NCBI GenBank assembly: GCA_965223355.1
Contig: CBDCWE010000003.1
Location: 1,426,001-1,490,000, forward strand
Length of the DNA stretch: 64,000 bases
DNA from: Tectiglobus sp965223355
Lineage (GTDB): Bacteria; Pseudomonadota; Alphaproteobacteria; Rhizobiales; Hyphomicrobiaceae
Reading direction: 5' to 3'
The notes beneath the pieces are model-generated. The model worked only from the letters and a program-made list of their open reading frames with translations, had not been told where the DNA came from and ran no database searches. This document shows positions 1 through 7,806 of the stretch, one piece after another. The position numbers and the translations under genes are program-made. The stretch's first letter is position 1. Each line of letters opens with the position of its first letter.

Positions 1-475
1 TGTCGGCTTCCAAGACGATGCTGCCATCTCGGATAAGTGCCGACTGGAGCGCGAATCCCGACGGTACAAACGCCAGATCCTGACTGCGCACATTGAGCTT
101 TTGCCAGTTGCCGCCGCCGCCTTTGTCAAAGCGCAAGCGCAACGTCGGCTGGTCGAGTTCCAGCTGCCGGGCCTCGATTATGCCTCTCAGCAACGGTGGC
201 ACGGACAACAGCAGCGTGAAGTTTTCGACCCTGATGAACGATCCCGCAATCCCCGCCGCATCGGCAATTCGAACCTTTTCGAAGCGCACATAGGGGACCG
301 GAAGAATGCGCAAATTGACCTTGCCGCCAACACGGACTTCACGGCCGACAAGGCGCGATGCTTCCTCTTCGAACACGCCGCGGTACTGGTTCCAGTCGAT
401 TATAGGCGGCACGGCGATCAGCGCGCAAAAGACCAGCGCGACAGCGCCTGCGACCCACATCAGTACGTTGTTCAT
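1..475 (-). CDS. AsmA family protein, N-terminal part (runs off the window)
   Basis: Reading leftwards from an ATG at 475 the frame stays open to the window edge (about 158 residues). It begins MNNVLMWVAGAVALVFCALI, a single N-terminal membrane anchor, followed by the AsmA-type pattern DWNQYRGVFEEEASRLVGRE and then GGKVNLRILPVPYVRFEKVR. AsmA-like proteins are inner-membrane-anchored periplasmic proteins, implicated in outer-membrane assembly and lipid transport between the membranes. Only the N-terminal domain is visible, so total length and subfamily cannot be judged. No in-frame start lies just upstream. The start is preceded by a weak purine run (CGGGA). The family call is secure from the anchor plus motif; the specific role is not. 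Confidence 0.82.
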   Translation of the reverse strand, partial: MNNVLMWVAGAVALVFCALIAVPPIIDWNQYRGVFEEEASRLVGREVRVGGKVNLRILPVPYVRFEKVRIADAAGIAGSFIRVENFTLLLSVPPLLRGIIEARQLELDQPTLRLRFDKGGGGNWQKLNVRSQDLAFVPSGFALQSALIRDGSIVLEAD

Positions 476-820
476 GCCATCCCGACATCCATGATTCACG
501 CCATCTCAATGTTCATGCTGTGTCAATATGATCATTATGATCGTTCGGCGGGCGCGGTGCCGCCACTTATCAGCGGCAATTGAATCGATTCATCGGCATC
601 ATAGAGTTAATCTGCGTCTCACGCACAACGAAACGCTGGTTTGCAACCGTTTTCGCGAGTTTGTGACAGTGACGACAGTTTCACGCAAATACGTTCATAG
701 TGCGTAGCGGCATCGCCAACGCCACTTTCGGTCATGCAGCAAGCGGCCGACTGTGTTTGCAGGGACACAGTCGGGATGATCTCCTGGCACGGCAGGGCGC
801 GCGGAAACCGACGCGCGGCC
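476..820. other. Intergenic stretch, no gene recognised
   Basis: These 345 bases lie between the start of the AsmA gene and the 3' end of the SDR gene, both on the minus strand. They should hold the promoter of the AsmA gene. Short ORFs here resemble no family and have no ribosome binding site. The part near 520-545 is locally A+T rich (TATGATCATTATGATC), which would suit a promoter. Confidence 0.5.
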
Positions 821-1603
821 TCACACGATCGGACACAGGCCGCCATCGATGTTGATGGCCGTACCGGTCACGTAGGAGCCCTGATCGGAGGCGAGGAAGC
901 ACACCATATTGGCGAACTCTTGCGCCGTCCCGACGCGGCCCAAGGGTACGATGGCGCCCATGTCCGCGTAGTAGTCGTCGAGCGTGCGCCCGTTATCCTC
1001 TTTGGCGTGGCGCTGGACCCATTGGTCGCTCTCGATGCGCCCGACCAGAACGGCGTTGACAAGGACGTTGTGCGGTGCGCCCTCACCGGCCAGAACCTTG
1101 GTCAATGCCATGCCTGCCGCACGCGAAACCGCCGTCGGTGCACCGGACGGCGGCGGTGCCTTCGCCCCGGTGTTGAGGACATTGATGATCCGCCCCCACC
1201 GCCGTTCCCGCATTGCCGGCATCGCCGCGCGTGCCAGACGGATGGCGGCAAACAGCTTGAGATCGAGATCCGTCTGCCAGATTTCGTCGGTGAGCTCTTC
1301 AAAATTGGCGCGTTTGGATGTGCCGGCATTGTTCACCAGGATGTCAACACTGCCGAGGGCTGACAGCGTTTGGTCGTAGGCCCGTTGGCAGCCCGCGGCG
1401 GTGGCAACGTCGGCTGCGACCGTCACAACCTTGCCCGGACCTGCCGTTGCGATGTCGGCGCAAGCCTCCTCGAGTACGTCTGCGCGCCGCGCGACAATCG
1501 CAACGTTGCCACCTGATTCGACAATGCGAGCTGCGATCGCACGACCGATGCCGAGGCTACCGCCGGTGATCAAAGCGTTGCGACCTGGGATCTCGAGCTT
1601 CAT
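821..1603 (-). CDS. Atypical short-chain dehydrogenase/reductase (BKR-like)
   Basis: A 260-residue Rossmann-fold SDR. The cofactor loop TGGSLGIG is near residues 14-21, NNAG near 90-93, and the C-terminal motif YVTGTAINIDGG is intact. The catalytic region is not canonical: where SDRs have S...YxxxK this protein reads NVLNTG...PTAVSRAAGMALTK. The Tyr is replaced by Thr, the Lys by Arg, and the Ser is not in place. Divergent BKR-like SDR subgroups with an imperfect tetrad are known, so the protein may act on an unusual substrate or by another mechanism. Start ATG at 1603 follows AGGAAC. No operon partner is evident; rpe is divergent. The fold is certain, the reaction unknown. Confidence 0.85.
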   Translation of the reverse strand: MKLEIPGRNALITGGSLGIGRAIAARIVESGGNVAIVARRADVLEEACADIATAGPGKVVTVAADVATAAGCQRAYDQTLSALGSVDILVNNAGTSKRANFEELTDEIWQTDLDLKLFAAIRLARAAMPAMRERRWGRIINVLNTGAKAPPPSGAPTAVSRAAGMALTKVLAGEGAPHNVLVNAVLVGRIESDQWVQRHAKEDNGRTLDDYYADMGAIVPLGRVGTAQEFANMVCFLASDQGSYVTGTAINIDGGLCPIV

Positions 1604-1839
1604 GGCGTGTTCCTATTCATTTTTCCGATATTGCCGGGCATCTCACACCGTTGGTATCATGACCGCAACACGCCGGCCCAACAGCATCGGTCTGGTCAGC
1701 CAATTCATTGCAGATCTGATCGATTGGTCAGCAAAACCGCGTTTGGGCGCATTGACAAGATGGTTTGTGAGGACATCCTGGGCGCCAAGTTCGATCCTTT
1801 CTGAACACTCAAACGGACGGGAGGTCCAGCACAACACCG

Positions 1840-2535
1840 ATGTCTGCAAGCGCTCGCAAAACAATCATCGCGCCGTCGATCCTCAGCGCTGATTTTGCCA
1901 ACTTCGGTGCGGAGTGCGAGGCCGTCGAAGCCCAGGGTGCGGACTGGGTCCATGTTGATGTCATGGATGGGCACTTCGTCCCGAATATCACGTTCGGGCC
2001 GCAAACGTGCGCCGCCATCCGCAGTCACATCCGGACGACGATGGACGTCCATCTGATGGTCGCACCGGTCGACCCATATATCGAAGCGTTTGCGACCGCC
2101 GGCGCCGACATCCTGACCGTTCATGCCGAGGCCACTGCGCATCTCGACCGCACCTTACAGTTGATCGCCGATCATGGCGTGCGGGCCGGCGTTGCACTTA
2201 ACCCGGCAACACCTGAAACCGCGATCGCCTACGTGCTCGACAGGATCGATCTCGTGTGTGTGATGACCGTCAATCCCGGTTTCGGTGGACAGTCGTTTCT
2301 CGATGGGCAAATCGAAAAGATCCGTCGCCTGCGCACCCTGATCGGCGAGCGAAACATTCACATCGAGGTTGACGGCGGGGTCAGTGCGGCAACCGCCGGC
2401 CGGGCCGTAGCGGCCGGCGCCGATGTGCTGGTCGCAGGCTCCGCCGTGTTCGCTGGCGGCTCTGTCGCCCGACCTGAGGTTTATGGTCATAACATTGCGG
2501 CGATCCGCGCCGCGGTGCGCGAGGCTTGCCGATGA
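1840..2535 (+). CDS. rpe: Ribulose-phosphate 3-epimerase
   Basis: A 231-residue TIM-barrel enzyme interconverting ribulose 5-phosphate and xylulose 5-phosphate in the pentose phosphate and Calvin pathways (cytosolic). Family signatures are all present: APSILSADFANF at the N-terminus (first catalytic Asp), HVDVMDGHFVPN (metal and Asp), VHLMV, MTVNPGFGGQ (phosphate loop lid) and EVDGGV (second catalytic Asp). Length is normal for the family. A GGGAGG motif lies 13-20 bases before the ATG. Its TGA overlaps the ATG of gph in an ATGA junction, so the two genes are translationally coupled, as often seen for rpe-gph. Confidence 0.96.
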   Translation: MSASARKTIIAPSILSADFANFGAECEAVEAQGADWVHVDVMDGHFVPNITFGPQTCAAIRSHIRTTMDVHLMVAPVDPYIEAFATAGADILTVHAEATAHLDRTLQLIADHGVRAGVALNPATPETAIAYVLDRIDLVCVMTVNPGFGGQSFLDGQIEKIRRLRTLIGERNIHIEVDGGVSAATAGRAVAAGADVLVAGSAVFAGGSVARPEVYGHNIAAIRAAVREACR

Positions 2536-3191
2536 CCGCGATCGTGTTCGATCTCGACGGTACACTGATTGAAAGCGATAACGCCATTCGCAACGTCGCC
2601 AACGATCTGATGGCAGAACTGGGGCTTGCGCCGCTGACGCTCGCGGAAGTGCGCAGCTTCGTTGGTGCCGGCTCACCGATCTTTCTCGAACGGGCCTTCT
2701 CATCGCGGAATTTCGCGTGCGACAGTGCAGCATTCGACGGCCACTACGACCGTCTGATGGCGCTCTATGCCTCAGCGCCCGGCGACGCGAACGTGCCGAT
2801 GCCCGGCGTGCCGGATGTCCTCAACCTTCTGCACGACAGCGGCCACCGGCTCGGCATCTGCACCAACAAGTCCGCGAGGCCGACGCAAGTGGTGCTTGAC
2901 GCGCATGGTTGGACGCCGCTGTTCAAGACCGTGGTCGCCGGCGATACGCTGCCGGAACGCAAACCCGATCCCAGACCGTTGATCGAGGCCGCGCGCAGGC
3001 TCGAAAGTACACCGATCGTCTATGTCGGCGACAGCGACATCGATGCCGCCACGGCGCTGGCGGCAGACATTCCGTTCCTGCTCTACACGGAAGGCTACCG
3101 CACGGCGGACGTCCACCAACTCCCGCATCAGGCCGCGTTTTCCGACTACCGGCAGCTGCCCGACATTATTGGCGCTGTCACATCGCTTTAG
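2532..3191 (+). CDS. gph: Phosphoglycolate phosphatase (HAD family)
   Basis: A HAD-superfamily phosphatase of 219 residues that removes phosphate from 2-phosphoglycolate, the damage product of Rubisco oxygenation or DNA 3'-end repair. Motif I is FDLDGTLIES, motif II ICTNKS, motif III ERKPDP and motif IV YVGDSDIDAATA; the helical cap lies between I and II. The ATG at 2532 is preferred over a TTG two codons upstream because it forms a 4-base ATGA overlap with rpe. Notably the TAG stop (3189-3191) is the first triplet of a family A repeat, so insertion of the repeat may have set the present C-terminus. Other small HAD phosphatase activities cannot be excluded, but the rpe context supports gph. 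Confidence 0.92.
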   Translation: MTAIVFDLDGTLIESDNAIRNVANDLMAELGLAPLTLAEVRSFVGAGSPIFLERAFSSRNFACDSAAFDGHYDRLMALYASAPGDANVPMPGVPDVLNLLHDSGHRLGICTNKSARPTQVVLDAHGWTPLFKTVVAGDTLPERKPDPRPLIEAARRLESTPIVYVGDSDIDAATALAADIPFLLYTEGYRTADVHQLPHQAAFSDYRQLPDIIGAVTSL

Positions 3192-3326
3192 ATCATTGTG
3201 CTTTAAGTTGGAACCGCTATTGCGGTTCCAACTTAAAGCACAAAGATGATCGTCACTTTAGAGGCGAGCAACTTTCTGCCTTTATTCGGGATCGTTCCGA
3301 TTCCGAATAAAGGCAGGTTGCTCTAG
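3189..3326 (+). repeat. Family A repeat, copy 1 (two long hairpins)
   Basis: A 138-bp unit starting TAGATCAT and ending TTGCTCTAG. Hairpin 1 has a perfect 20-bp stem (GTGCTTTAAGTTGGAACCGC and its complement) around loop TATT. A short middle stem follows (TCGTC/GGCGA here, TCGCC/GGCGA in other copies). Hairpin 2 pairs AGCAAC...CTGCCTTTATTCGG with CCGAATAAAGGCAGGTTGCT. Near-identical copies lie at 5642-5780, 19328-19465 and 43989-44124, a solo hairpin 2 at 15355-15415 and a decayed remnant at 41292-41330. It can act as a bidirectional terminator here and supplies the gph stop codon. Confidence 0.93.
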
Positions 3327-3328
3327 GC

Positions 3329-3475
3329 AACCACTGATCAGGCCTCAGGCTTCCAAAGGGCCGAGCCCTTGGCCAATCGCCGCGTTGCGGCGATCCTTGA
3401 GGGGCTTTCAGCCCCTCAAACACCCCGACCAGGGGATCAATCCCCTGGACCCTGGGCTTGTTTAGAGGTCGTTAG
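3329..3475 (+). repeat. Family B repeat, copy 1 (stem-loop comb)
   Basis: A run of consecutive stem-loops: CCAAAGGGC/GCCCTTGG, ATCGCCGC-GTT-GCGGCGAT, TTGAGGGGCT-TTC-AGCCCCTCAA and CCAGGGGA-TCAA-TCCCCTGG. It ends with GAGGTCGTTAG, inside which lies the stop codon of the epimerase on the other strand. Related copies: 20751-20947, 24516-24576 plus 25750-25862, 32600-32735, 36497-36656, 45342-45461 and 59279-59457. Confidence 0.9.
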
Positions 3476-4410
3476 GAGACGGGTGGCAGGCCTGCTTCGG
3501 CACGAACATCGTTAATGACCTCCTTCACGCGTTGGCGCAGCGGCGCGTATTGCACACCGAACTCCTCAACCAGACGACGGTTGTCGATCAGGAAGTTGCT
3601 CGAAATCTCGCGTCCACCGGTTTCGGCTTCAAAGCGAATGTCGGCATCCGGCAGAAATTCGCGCACCAGGCCGGCGAGCTCGGCCAGGCTGAGGGTGGTG
3701 CCGCCGGAATTGTAAGTCGCGTGCTTCGGCTTGTCCGCGAGCAGGACCCGCGCGAACGCTGCGGCCATATCTTCGACATGAACCACACAGCGCATCGCGT
3801 CGCCATGCGGGAACGTAACGACCTGTCCGCGCGCCGGCTGGCACATGCAATTAACGTGATCGATCGAGCCGAACTTCTTGTCCGGACCGGTCACATTGGC
3901 CGGGCGCACGCAGGTGATCGTCATGCCGTAAGCACGGCGATAGTCGTGTGCCTGCCACTCGTTGATGATCTTGTTGAGCGCATATTGCGTGTCGCCATGA
4001 CGTTCGTCGGTTTCATCCACCAGGCGTTCGCCGAACTTGGCTTGTTGACCGCTGACTGCAAGGGAACTGGCAAACACGGTGTGCTTGACGCCGCATCGCC
4101 GCGCCGCCTCGAAGCAGTTGTCCATGCCCTGCAGATCGAGCTTGAAGGCAACGTGTGGCGCCAGATCGCCAATGAAGTAGGACAGATTGATCAGGCGTTC
4201 GGCACGCGCTTCCTGCACGGCGCCGATGACGTCGTCGAACTGCGTAACATCGCCCCGAACGATGCCGACCCGATCGCCGAGGCTTTCGAATGCGGCCGAC
4301 GCCCCGGCAACATCGATGTCCATGCACGTGATTTCGTGCCCGCCGGCAGCCAGAATCGGGATCAACCGCCGACCGATGAAACCGGCACCGCCCACAACCA
4401 GGATCGACAT
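3472..4410 (-). CDS. NAD-dependent epimerase/dehydratase (extended SDR)
   Basis: A 312-residue extended SDR. GGAGFIG (residues 7-13) is the NAD-binding loop, FASSLAVSG carries the catalytic Ser, and YALNK gives the YxxxK pair. RPANVTGP and the C-terminal region fit nucleotide-sugar epimerase/dehydratase relatives, but the substrate cannot be read from sequence. The start at 4410 is well supported by GGAGGAAG. The ThDP decarboxylase subunit genes lie directly upstream on the same strand (45-base gap), so the three may form one transcription unit. The TAA stop falls inside the family B repeat. The sugar or acid substrate is unknown; a role with the decarboxylase in one catabolic route is inference. 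Confidence 0.88.
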   Translation of the reverse strand: MSILVVGGAGFIGRRLIPILAAGGHEITCMDIDVAGASAAFESLGDRVGIVRGDVTQFDDVIGAVQEARAERLINLSYFIGDLAPHVAFKLDLQGMDNCFEAARRCGVKHTVFASSLAVSGQQAKFGERLVDETDERHGDTQYALNKIINEWQAHDYRRAYGMTITCVRPANVTGPDKKFGSIDHVNCMCQPARGQVVTFPHGDAMRCVVHVEDMAAAFARVLLADKPKHATYNSGGTTLSLAELAGLVREFLPDADIRFEAETGGREISSNFLIDNRRLVEEFGVQYAPLRQRVKEVINDVRAEAGLPPVS

Positions 4411-4455
4411 GGCCTCTTCCTCCCTCGACCTGCGCGCCCCGGCGCATTGGCCGCG

Positions 4456-5061
4456 CTATTCTTTCAATGCGTCATGGCCGAGCAGCGCCTCACGGAACCG
4501 CGCCAGCCCTATATGTCCGTTGCGGATCGGCATCTTAACCGGCGGCATATCCGCTGAGACCAGCAGGTGCAGAAAGGCGGGACCCTGGTTGCGCGTCAGC
4601 ATTGGCCGCAGCTCATCGACCTCGCCGTCGCTGTGCACCTGACGCACCACCGCCAGGCCGCACGCCCTGGCAACGCCGGCGAGATCCAGGTTGACGCCGG
4701 TATGGCTGATCTGCCCGCCGGTTTCCCCGAAGCGCCCGTTATCAAGGCACACGATCGACAGGTTCTTGGGCTGGCGCCATCCGACCGTGGCGAGCGCATA
4801 AAGACCCATGCCCAATTCGGCATCGCCGGTGACGGCGACGACGGGCTTGTCAGGCCGCGCCGCGGCGAGGCCGAGGGCGGTTGGCACCACGCTGCCCATT
4901 GCGCCGAGCAGATAGAAGTTGAGCGGCGTTTCACCCGTGCTTTCGACATCCCAGATCGCCGAGCCAAGACCGGCCACGACCAACAGGTCCGGCGAGCGAT
5001 TGATCAACAGTTTTGCAATGGCGCCGCGGCGTTCGATGCGCGGTCTGTTGTCCGTCGTCAT
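4456..5061 (-). CDS. ThDP-dependent decarboxylase, C-terminal (beta) subunit; sulfopyruvate/phosphonopyruvate decarboxylase-like
   Basis: 201 residues corresponding to the C-terminal ThDP-binding domain of the pyruvate-decarboxylase superfamily. The cofactor motif is GDAELGMGLYALATVG...NLSIVCLDNGRFGETGG: the usual GDG is GDA here, with the conserved Asn-Gly retained. The N-terminus (GLGSAIWDV...LGAMGSVVPTALGLA) matches the beta subunit of ComDE-type sulfopyruvate decarboxylases and phosphonopyruvate decarboxylases. It starts 10 bases after the stop of the alpha-subunit gene, behind GGGGG, so the two are cotranslated. The complex would decarboxylate a 2-oxo acid to an aldehyde in the cytosol. 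The substrate cannot be assigned: no neighbouring coenzyme M or phosphonate genes are present. Confidence 0.8.
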   Translation of the reverse strand: MTTDNRPRIERRGAIAKLLINRSPDLLVVAGLGSAIWDVESTGETPLNFYLLGAMGSVVPTALGLAAARPDKPVVAVTGDAELGMGLYALATVGWRQPKNLSIVCLDNGRFGETGGQISHTGVNLDLAGVARACGLAVVRQVHSDGEVDELRPMLTRNQGPAFLHLLVSADMPPVKMPIRNGHIGLARFREALLGHDALKE

Positions 5062-5071
5062 GATGCGCCCC

Positions 5072-5596
5072 CTACTTGAAGATCTTGGCGCCGGTCACCC
5101 GTTGCGAGATCAACGCGAAAACCGGCAGATATGAATTGAACGCGAGGCGGCCGCTGGCCTCGGTCACCGCGATCACCTCATCGGCCCTGTCCGCACGATT
5201 GACGACGACGTTGGCCGCTTGCAGCACGTTCGGCGTTGCCTGGCCCATTGGTGTCTGCCAGCCGTTGAATTCGCCCCATTCGCCGCGCATGGTTGAAATG
5301 GCGAAAAACGGCGCGCCGGTCGAATGCACCAGTCCGAGCGCATTGATGGTGTTGCCGACCCCGCTTGACTGGATCAGCGCGCAGGCGCGCTTGCCGCCGA
5401 GCCAGGCGCCGACCGCAACACCGACCGCCTCGAATTCGTTGACCAGTGGAAAGCAGTCAATGTCCGGATCTTCGAGGCAGCGATCAATCAGGATTGCATG
5501 GCCGGCATCCGGCACGTAGACGACGAGCTCGATATCGAGCGCCTTAAGTGAGCCATAGAGTTGATCCTTCCAACAGGCATCGGCTGCTTCGACCAT
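5072..5596 (-). CDS. ThDP-dependent decarboxylase, N-terminal (alpha) subunit
   Basis: 174 residues matching the pyrimidine-binding domain of ThDP enzymes. YVPDAGHAILIDRC is the start of the fold. PLVNEFEAVGVAVGAWLGGKRAC carries the conserved Glu (residue 54 or 56) that activates the cofactor. ALIQSSGVGNTINAL is the typical following strand. Fused decarboxylases have both halves in one chain; here they are two genes, as in ComD/ComE sulfopyruvate decarboxylase. The start at 5596 has GGAG at good spacing. A family A repeat separates it from the monooxygenase gene upstream, so it probably marks the 5' end of a three-gene unit with the beta subunit and epimerase. The substrate is unknown. Confidence 0.8.
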   Translation of the reverse strand: MVEAADACWKDQLYGSLKALDIELVVYVPDAGHAILIDRCLEDPDIDCFPLVNEFEAVGVAVGAWLGGKRACALIQSSGVGNTINALGLVHSTGAPFFAISTMRGEWGEFNGWQTPMGQATPNVLQAANVVVNRADRADEVIAVTEASGRLAFNSYLPVFALISQRVTGAKIFK

Positions 5597-5641
5597 TCGC
5601 TACTCCGCTCGGTTCGCGTCATGTGACCCCTGGTTATGTGG

Positions 5642-5780
5642 CTAGATCATCGTGCTTTAAGTTGGAACCGCAATAGCGGTTCCAGCTTAAAGCACAAAGA
5701 TGATCGCCACTTAAGAGGCGAGCAACTTTCTGCCTTTATTCGGGATCGTTCCGATTCCGAATAAAGGCAGGTTGCTCTAG
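5642..5780 (+). repeat. Family A repeat, copy 2
   Basis: Full copy with CTAG at both ends (5642-5645 and 5777-5780). In hairpin 1 the loop is AATA instead of TATT and one stem pair is changed to a wobble, so the structure is kept. The right CTAG supplies the TAG stop codon of the minus-strand monooxygenase gene. It lies between two genes on the same strand and would terminate transcription from the monooxygenase before the decarboxylase genes. Confidence 0.93.
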
Positions 5781-7588
5781 GCGACGCGCGCCATCGGCGG
5801 GGCAACCTCGCGGTCGAGTTTGCGCGCGAGCAGTCCGACTTCGCAGGCCTTGATCTGTTGCGCGAGATACTTCGAAAAGATCCGTACATGCGGCAATCCC
5901 CCGCCAACGAACCACAATCCCGGCTGCGGCGTCCGGCACCACATGTTGCGCAACTCACCGCCCTGATCGAACCCCCAGACCGGGCCAATGCGATCGGCGA
6001 TCTCGTCACCCATAAAGTGGCGCACCACATCCTGCTGGTTCTTGTAGCCGGTGGCGGCGACAATAACGTCGGCTTCGGCAACACGACCGTCCTTCATCCT
6101 GACACCGTTCTCGACGACGGTTTCGATATCCTTGTGATGCAACAACTTGATCTTGCCCTCGACAATCAGTTCCGACGCGCCAACGTTGAAATAGTAGCCA
6201 CCGCCGCGACGCAGGTATTTCATCTGGTAGCCGGTATCGTCGGGCTCGCCGTTGTCGAGCCGGAAGCCGCGCGCGGTTAGACCTTTGAGGATGTCCTGGT
6301 CGGCCTGCTGGCAGAGCGCGGCCGTGAACTGATAGCTCTTGACCAGTACCGGATAGGGCGCCGCGGTTGCAATCAAGTCACAGTCCTCCAACGATGAACT
6401 GCCCTGATAGAGCTCGTAGATGCGCTGGGCCTCCTTGAGGCTTACAACCAACGTCGTGTTGCGCTGAACAATGCTGGTATCGACACCACTGAGACAGAGG
6501 TCGTGGGCAACGTCATGGCCGCTATTGCCGGTGCCGAACACGATGGCCTTTCCGCCCTTCCATTTGGCGCCGCAGTCATACTGATGTGAGTGCAGCAGGT
6601 CACCCTTGAAGGTCGCGAGGCCCGGCAGGTCCGGCATGATCGGGATGGCGCTCACACCGGTTGCAAAAACCACGTGGCGCGGACGCAGGATCCGCTCGCT
6701 GCCGTCGCCGCGGCGCACGTTCAGGGTCCACCGATCGGCGCTCGGATCATAACTGCCGCCAGTGAATGTCGTCGACGTCCAGACGTTGAGCTCCATCGTG
6801 TCGGCATAGAATTCCAGCCAGTTGGCGATCTTGTCGCGTGGAATGTAAACCGGATAGTTCGGTGGAAACGGCATGTACGGCATGTGATCGACGAACACCT
6901 CGTTGTGGAGCACGAGGTTGTGGTAGCGCTTGCGCCAGGCATCGCCGACGCGCTCATGCCGGTCGACGACCAGCGTATCGACGCCGAGGACGTTCAGGCA
7001 TGCCGCAATTCCCAGTCCGGATTGGCTGCCGCCGATAACGACGACGGCGGGCTCGCGATCCTCGTAGGCGACGACGCGTTGGCGGATGTCCATCCAGTTT
7101 TCGGACCCGAAGCCGCCGGACCACTCCTCGCCGCGCGGACGCCGCGCACCGATCTGCTGTTCGTGGCCTTTGATTTCGTCCAGCGTCGTCAACAACACCC
7201 AGGCGACAAGCCGTTCCGGATTATCGCGCGCGGGGACCAGTCGCAACACGCCGCTGCCGCGTCCGGTGTTCGTCTCGAACGAAAAAATGGCCTCGATCGT
7301 GTCGCTGCCGGCACGGCTGACGATGGCCGGCGGCGTGCGCCCTTCGGCGATGGTAAATCGATGCGGCCTGAGCTTGGCGACGACCTCGTCGAGCATCTGC
7401 CGGATGGCGTTGCGACCGCTGAACGTGCGCAAATGCCAGGTGAAGGCGACCAGGTCGCGCCAATGGCCGTCTTCGGAAAAGAGCGCTGCAGCACGTTCCG
7501 TGTCCTGCTTGGCAAGCGCTGCTTCAAACGCGCCGAGCCACGCTGTGACGGCAGCCTCTGGATTGATCGATCTCATATCACCGGTCAC
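5777..7588 (-). CDS. Flavin-containing monooxygenase with N-terminal NTF2-like domain
   Basis: A 603-residue fusion. Residues 1 to about 150 form an NTF2/SnoaL-like domain (AWLGAFEAALAKQDTERAAA, GHWRDLVAFTWHLRTFSGR). The rest is a class B flavoprotein monooxygenase: FAD loop VVVIGGSQSGLG near 183-193, the FMO fingerprint FKGDLLHSHQY near 330-340, a second Rossmann loop FGTGNSGHD for NADPH, and VAATGYKN near the C-terminus. Such enzymes oxygenate N, S or carbonyl groups. Start GTG at 7588 is chosen because GGGAGG lies 9 bases upstream; an ATG at 7576 is badly spaced. The stop is donated by the adjacent family A repeat. The fused domain might shape substrate access. The substrate is unknown. 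Confidence 0.88.
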   Translation of the reverse strand: MTGDMRSINPEAAVTAWLGAFEAALAKQDTERAAALFSEDGHWRDLVAFTWHLRTFSGRNAIRQMLDEVVAKLRPHRFTIAEGRTPPAIVSRAGSDTIEAIFSFETNTGRGSGVLRLVPARDNPERLVAWVLLTTLDEIKGHEQQIGARRPRGEEWSGGFGSENWMDIRQRVVAYEDREPAVVVIGGSQSGLGIAACLNVLGVDTLVVDRHERVGDAWRKRYHNLVLHNEVFVDHMPYMPFPPNYPVYIPRDKIANWLEFYADTMELNVWTSTTFTGGSYDPSADRWTLNVRRGDGSERILRPRHVVFATGVSAIPIMPDLPGLATFKGDLLHSHQYDCGAKWKGGKAIVFGTGNSGHDVAHDLCLSGVDTSIVQRNTTLVVSLKEAQRIYELYQGSSSLEDCDLIATAAPYPVLVKSYQFTAALCQQADQDILKGLTARGFRLDNGEPDDTGYQMKYLRRGGGYYFNVGASELIVEGKIKLLHHKDIETVVENGVRMKDGRVAEADVIVAATGYKNQQDVVRHFMGDEIADRIGPVWGFDQGGELRNMWCRTPQPGLWFVGGGLPHVRIFSKYLAQQIKACEVGLLARKLDREVAPPMARVA

Positions 7589-7806
7589 GGTCGCGGTCCT
7601 CCCGTTGGCCTGCCGGCCCTGGACGGCCGGCCAGCCATTGACTTTGCCATAGACTAAGAGGCCGACGACCGTGGTGGCAAGGCGTCGGCCTCGATCCCGT
7701 CAATCAACGATATGATGTTTCCGGTGCCGGTCGGGGCGCTGCGATGACAGGCCCGGTCGCGGCCGATAGGTTTTCGATCACAGCGCGAAGTTGCGGAGGT
7801 TGGCAC

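Noticed and set aside
3329..3475. A CRISPR array
   Set aside because: The palindromic units differ from each other, are not evenly spaced by unique spacers and no cas gene is present.
3532..4557. A 341-residue open frame on the + strand
   Set aside because: It is antisense to the epimerase gene, which has clear motifs on the minus strand; the + frame has no recognisable domain or ribosome site.
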